Shown here: piece after piece, positions 62,148 through 64,000 of the stretch
Position numbering within the stretch: position 1 is the first letter of the stretch
Layout of the letters: every line of letters begins with the position of its first letter
Source: Lachnospiraceae bacterium 28-4
GTDB lineage: Bacteria > Bacillota > Clostridia > Lachnospirales > Lachnospiraceae
Direction: 5' to 3'
Length of the DNA stretch: 64,000 bases
NCBI GenBank assembly: GCA_000403275.2
Contig: KE159599.1
Span: 521,391-585,390 of the forward strand
Notes under the pieces: model-generated
What the model was told of the DNA's origin: nothing
Seen by the model: the letters and a program-made list of their open reading frames with translations, nothing else
Database searches by the model: none
Program-made: the position numbers and the translations under genes

Positions 62148-63404
62148 TTATGACAAATTCCCATCATTCATTTCAACTGGCAATCCGCCGCAGAACAGTG
62201 CAATCGCCAGCACCACTACTCCTGCCGCCGCCAGTATGAGATAAACGGCATGGCCCAACCTGTCAAAAAGGATACCGTAAACAGCATGACCCAGCGGCTG
62301 GGCGCACATGGAAATTGCCACCGCATAGGACATCACCTTGCCGATCAGATGATTCGGCGTTTTTTGCTGGATATAAGACAGGGCGAAAACAGAAAAAACG
62401 GACGCAGAAATCTGAATGCCGCAAAACCCGGTCAGATTCACCGCATATCTTGCCATGTTTCCAAATGGGAGCAGAAATGCCGCCCCGGACAGAAGAAAAC
62501 ACAAGCCAACCGGAGCAATCCCCCCGCCGAACCTGTTTCCCCCTTGTTTTCCTGCCAATACGCCGGCCATGATACCGCCGAGGATCGCCGCCAACCCCAT
62601 AAAGCTTTCCGCAATGCCGTACATGCCAGCACTCATTCCAAGAATATTGCGGACAATAAAGGGCAGTCCCACGATAATCGCTCCTGAAACAAGAAAGTTC
62701 ATCGCCGTTGCCAGAAGAAGCATTTTTAGAATATCCGGCTGCTCCTTACCGATAAACCGCATGCTCTCTTTAAAATCCTCCCGCACGATCGTTCCTATCT
62801 TTTCTTTTTTCTCCGGTCCGTGATACTCCAGCCTGATAAAACATTCCAATCCAGCCGTCAGGAAAAAGCAAATCGTCGTCAAAAACATGACCGGCCCGAT
62901 CCCGACCGCCGTATACAAAACGCTTCCGAGAACAGGCGCGGTCAAAGATGCAACAGCGGCCACCTGGTTTACCGCGGCATTCCCCTTTACAATATTATCC
63001 CCCGTCTGCATCTGCGGAACACATGCCTGTACCGTGGGCGACTCAAATGCTCCCAGAACCGACAGAACCACAAGCAATATCCCGACGGCCGCAACATCCA
63101 TATGATATACGGCGGCGCTGCGGAACAGCAAAGCGGCAGCCAGAACGGAGATCCCGGACAGCAAATCCAACGCTACCATGATATTCCTCCGATTGGCTCT
63201 GTCCGCGAGAATGCCTCCCAGTGGAGCCAGCACAATAGCCGGAACGGTCGCCAGCGCCAAAATGCCCGCAAAAACTGCGGCGGAACCCGTTACCTCCAGC
63301 ACATACATGGAAAGGGCGAATTTCAGTATAAAATTCCCGAACAAAGAACTGACCTGCCCCAAAATAAGCATCATAAAATTTCTGGAAAACAATTTTTCTT
63401 TCAT
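62148..63404 (-). CDS. MFS efflux transporter
   Basis: A 418-residue major-facilitator protein with 12 predicted helices. The N-terminus NFMMLILGQVSSLFGNFILKFALSMYVLEVTGSA and the first cytoplasmic loop LGGILADRANRRN match the MFS_3/MefA-like drug-efflux group. The substrate is unknown. The ATG follows AAGGAG by 9 bases. It lies downstream of the truncated TetR gene, with a palindrome in its promoter region, so TetR probably represses it. Confidence 0.9.
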   Translation of the reverse strand: MKEKLFSRNFMMLILGQVSSLFGNFILKFALSMYVLEVTGSAAVFAGILALATVPAIVLAPLGGILADRANRRNIMVALDLLSGISVLAAALLFRSAAVYHMDVAAVGILLVVLSVLGAFESPTVQACVPQMQTGDNIVKGNAAVNQVAAVASLTAPVLGSVLYTAVGIGPVMFLTTICFFLTAGLECFIRLEYHGPEKKEKIGTIVREDFKESMRFIGKEQPDILKMLLLATAMNFLVSGAIIVGLPFIVRNILGMSAGMYGIAESFMGLAAILGGIMAGVLAGKQGGNRFGGGIAPVGLCFLLSGAAFLLPFGNMARYAVNLTGFCGIQISASVFSVFALSYIQQKTPNHLIGKVMSYAVAISMCAQPLGHAVYGILFDRLGHAVYLILAAAGVVVLAIALFCGGLPVEMNDGNLS

Positions 63405-63420
63405 TTACTCTCTCCTTTTC

Positions 63421-63441
63421 ATACATTCCGAACGAATGTAT
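63421..63441. promoter_or_regulatory. Palindromic operator before the MFS gene
   Basis: ATACATTC-CGAAC-GAATGTAT, a perfect 8-bp-arm inverted repeat 17 bases upstream of the MFS start codon, after the TetR gene terminator. Its size and symmetry fit a TetR-family operator. Confidence 0.7.
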
Positions 63442-63450
63442 ATTCTTAAA

Positions 63451-63486
63451 AAATAACCACCGGATCCATCGTATTTCCGGTGGCTT
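63451..63486 (-). terminator. Terminator of the TetR gene
   Basis: CCACCGGA (63457-63464) pairs with TCCGGTGG (63476-63483), followed on the minus strand by TTATTTTTT. It begins just after the TetR stop codon. Confidence 0.85.
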
Positions 63487-63492
63487 TAGTTC

Positions 63493-64000
63493 TTACTCCG
63501 TTTTTTCTGCCAAATAGCCTTCTTTCACCATATTGACAATTTTATCTATGACTTCCTCGTCAAATAATGGCAATCCTGCGGCATGATACATCTCGCTTAC
63601 GAGTTCGAGTTTGCGCTTTATTTCTCCGCCGTTCGCCGGATAAATGGAAGGCATGATCCATATGTCCAGCAGAGGAAGCAGCTCCGCTAATTCCTTCGCA
63701 TATTGGGTTGTGATGGAACCGTCCCTGTTCCCCTCCTCGATCAATTCCTGAAAAATAGGGCTGAGGACGCGGCGGTTCGTCTCTATCGTTCCTGCCAGGA
63801 TACGGGGATTTTTCATAATAGGAATCGCCTGTCTCGTTATCTCTACCCGTTCCCGATCAGACAAGTTCAGCAGCATAGCCGTCCTCATTTTCTGAAGTCC
63901 GTTCAAATCTTTGCGGTTTCTGATCTCTTCGAAAGGATTATGGTCAAAAAACATCTTATCCCCCAAAGCGTCCATAATATCCTCTTTGGACTTAAAATGA
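63493..64000 (-). CDS. TetR-family regulator, C-terminal part (5' end outside the window)
   Basis: The open frame continues to the window edge. At its start it reads HFKSKEDIMDALGDKMF, the end of a TetR DNA-binding domain (usually YYHFKSKE), so the first ~40 residues are missing and the ATG at 63975 is internal. The rest is a helical ligand-binding domain of ~150 residues. It probably controls the MFS gene downstream through the palindrome at 63421-63441. A terminator follows the stop. Confidence 0.85.
   Translation of the reverse strand, partial: HFKSKEDIMDALGDKMFFDHNPFEEIRNRKDLNGLQKMRTAMLLNLSDRERVEITRQAIPIMKNPRILAGTIETNRRVLSPIFQELIEEGNRDGSITTQYAKELAELLPLLDIWIMPSIYPANGGEIKRKLELVSEMYHAAGLPLFDEEVIDKIVNMVKEGYLAEKTE

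Overview
The window reads as chromosome of an anaerobic gut-type Firmicute of the Clostridia, most likely a Lachnospiraceae. Support comes from strong Shine-Dalgarno sites (GGAGG/AAGGAGG), AddB rather than RecC, a YesM/YesN sugar-ABC locus, DUF6062/DUF2225/UPF0735 proteins, a GlnRS, an aspartate kinase-hom-ApgM-ACT operon and an anaerobic-type sulfatase. Nearly everything is on the minus strand; the plus-strand exceptions are a DUF6062 gene, a small acidic membrane-anchored protein, hicAB and one membrane protein. No rRNA, tRNA, transposase or CRISPR array was seen.

Layout, low to high coordinate: addB 5' part; an MBL-HAD fusion; a cytosolic CZB chemoreceptor; a disaccharide operon transcribed as GH94 phosphorylase, sugar phosphomutase, YesM kinase, binding protein, two permeases, YesN regulator (13.9 to 4.0 kb); a dipeptidase; a lantibiotic-response type module (OmpR regulator, kinase, ABC ATPase and two permeases, 19.7 to 15.5 kb) with a four-copy 11-bp direct-repeat operator; an NCS2 permease, an odd PfkB kinase, an FMN-binding lipoprotein and a membrane chemoreceptor; then DUF6062, DJ-1, TetR, MocR, DUF2225, glnS, guaB, a GNAT and hicAB. 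From 45.1 to 37.4 kb lies a sulfate-ester locus (LacI regulator, binding protein, two permeases, two ATPases, Cys-type sulfatase, internally deleted sulfatase maturase), with identical LacI operators before lacI and before the binding-protein gene. Next come a type I restriction system with an FRG-domain gene inserted between hsdS and hsdR, the threonine/aspartate operon, an AT-rich three-gene cassette built round a RelA/SpoT-type nucleotide synthetase, an XRE/PH membrane regulator, a serpin, an sce7726 protein, an MFS exporter and a TetR truncated by the window end.

The most unusual signal is not a gene. The intergenic spaces carry several families of long palindromes: two giant hairpins (25.1-25.6 and 34.8-35.1 kb), 95-150 bp hairpins (10.0, 38.1 and possibly 52.0 kb), multi-hairpin strings (22.5, 54.7, 56.1 kb) and a repeat that ends at a start codon and supplies its ribosome binding site (40.5 and 57.7 kb, weaker relatives at 56.0 and 2.4 kb). 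Between copies the arms differ, yet each copy stays self-complementary, so base pairs change in a compensated way. This means either selection on structure or template-switch correction of palindromes. The second candidate system is the RelA-like three-gene cassette, which looks like a toxic alarmone-synthetase module.
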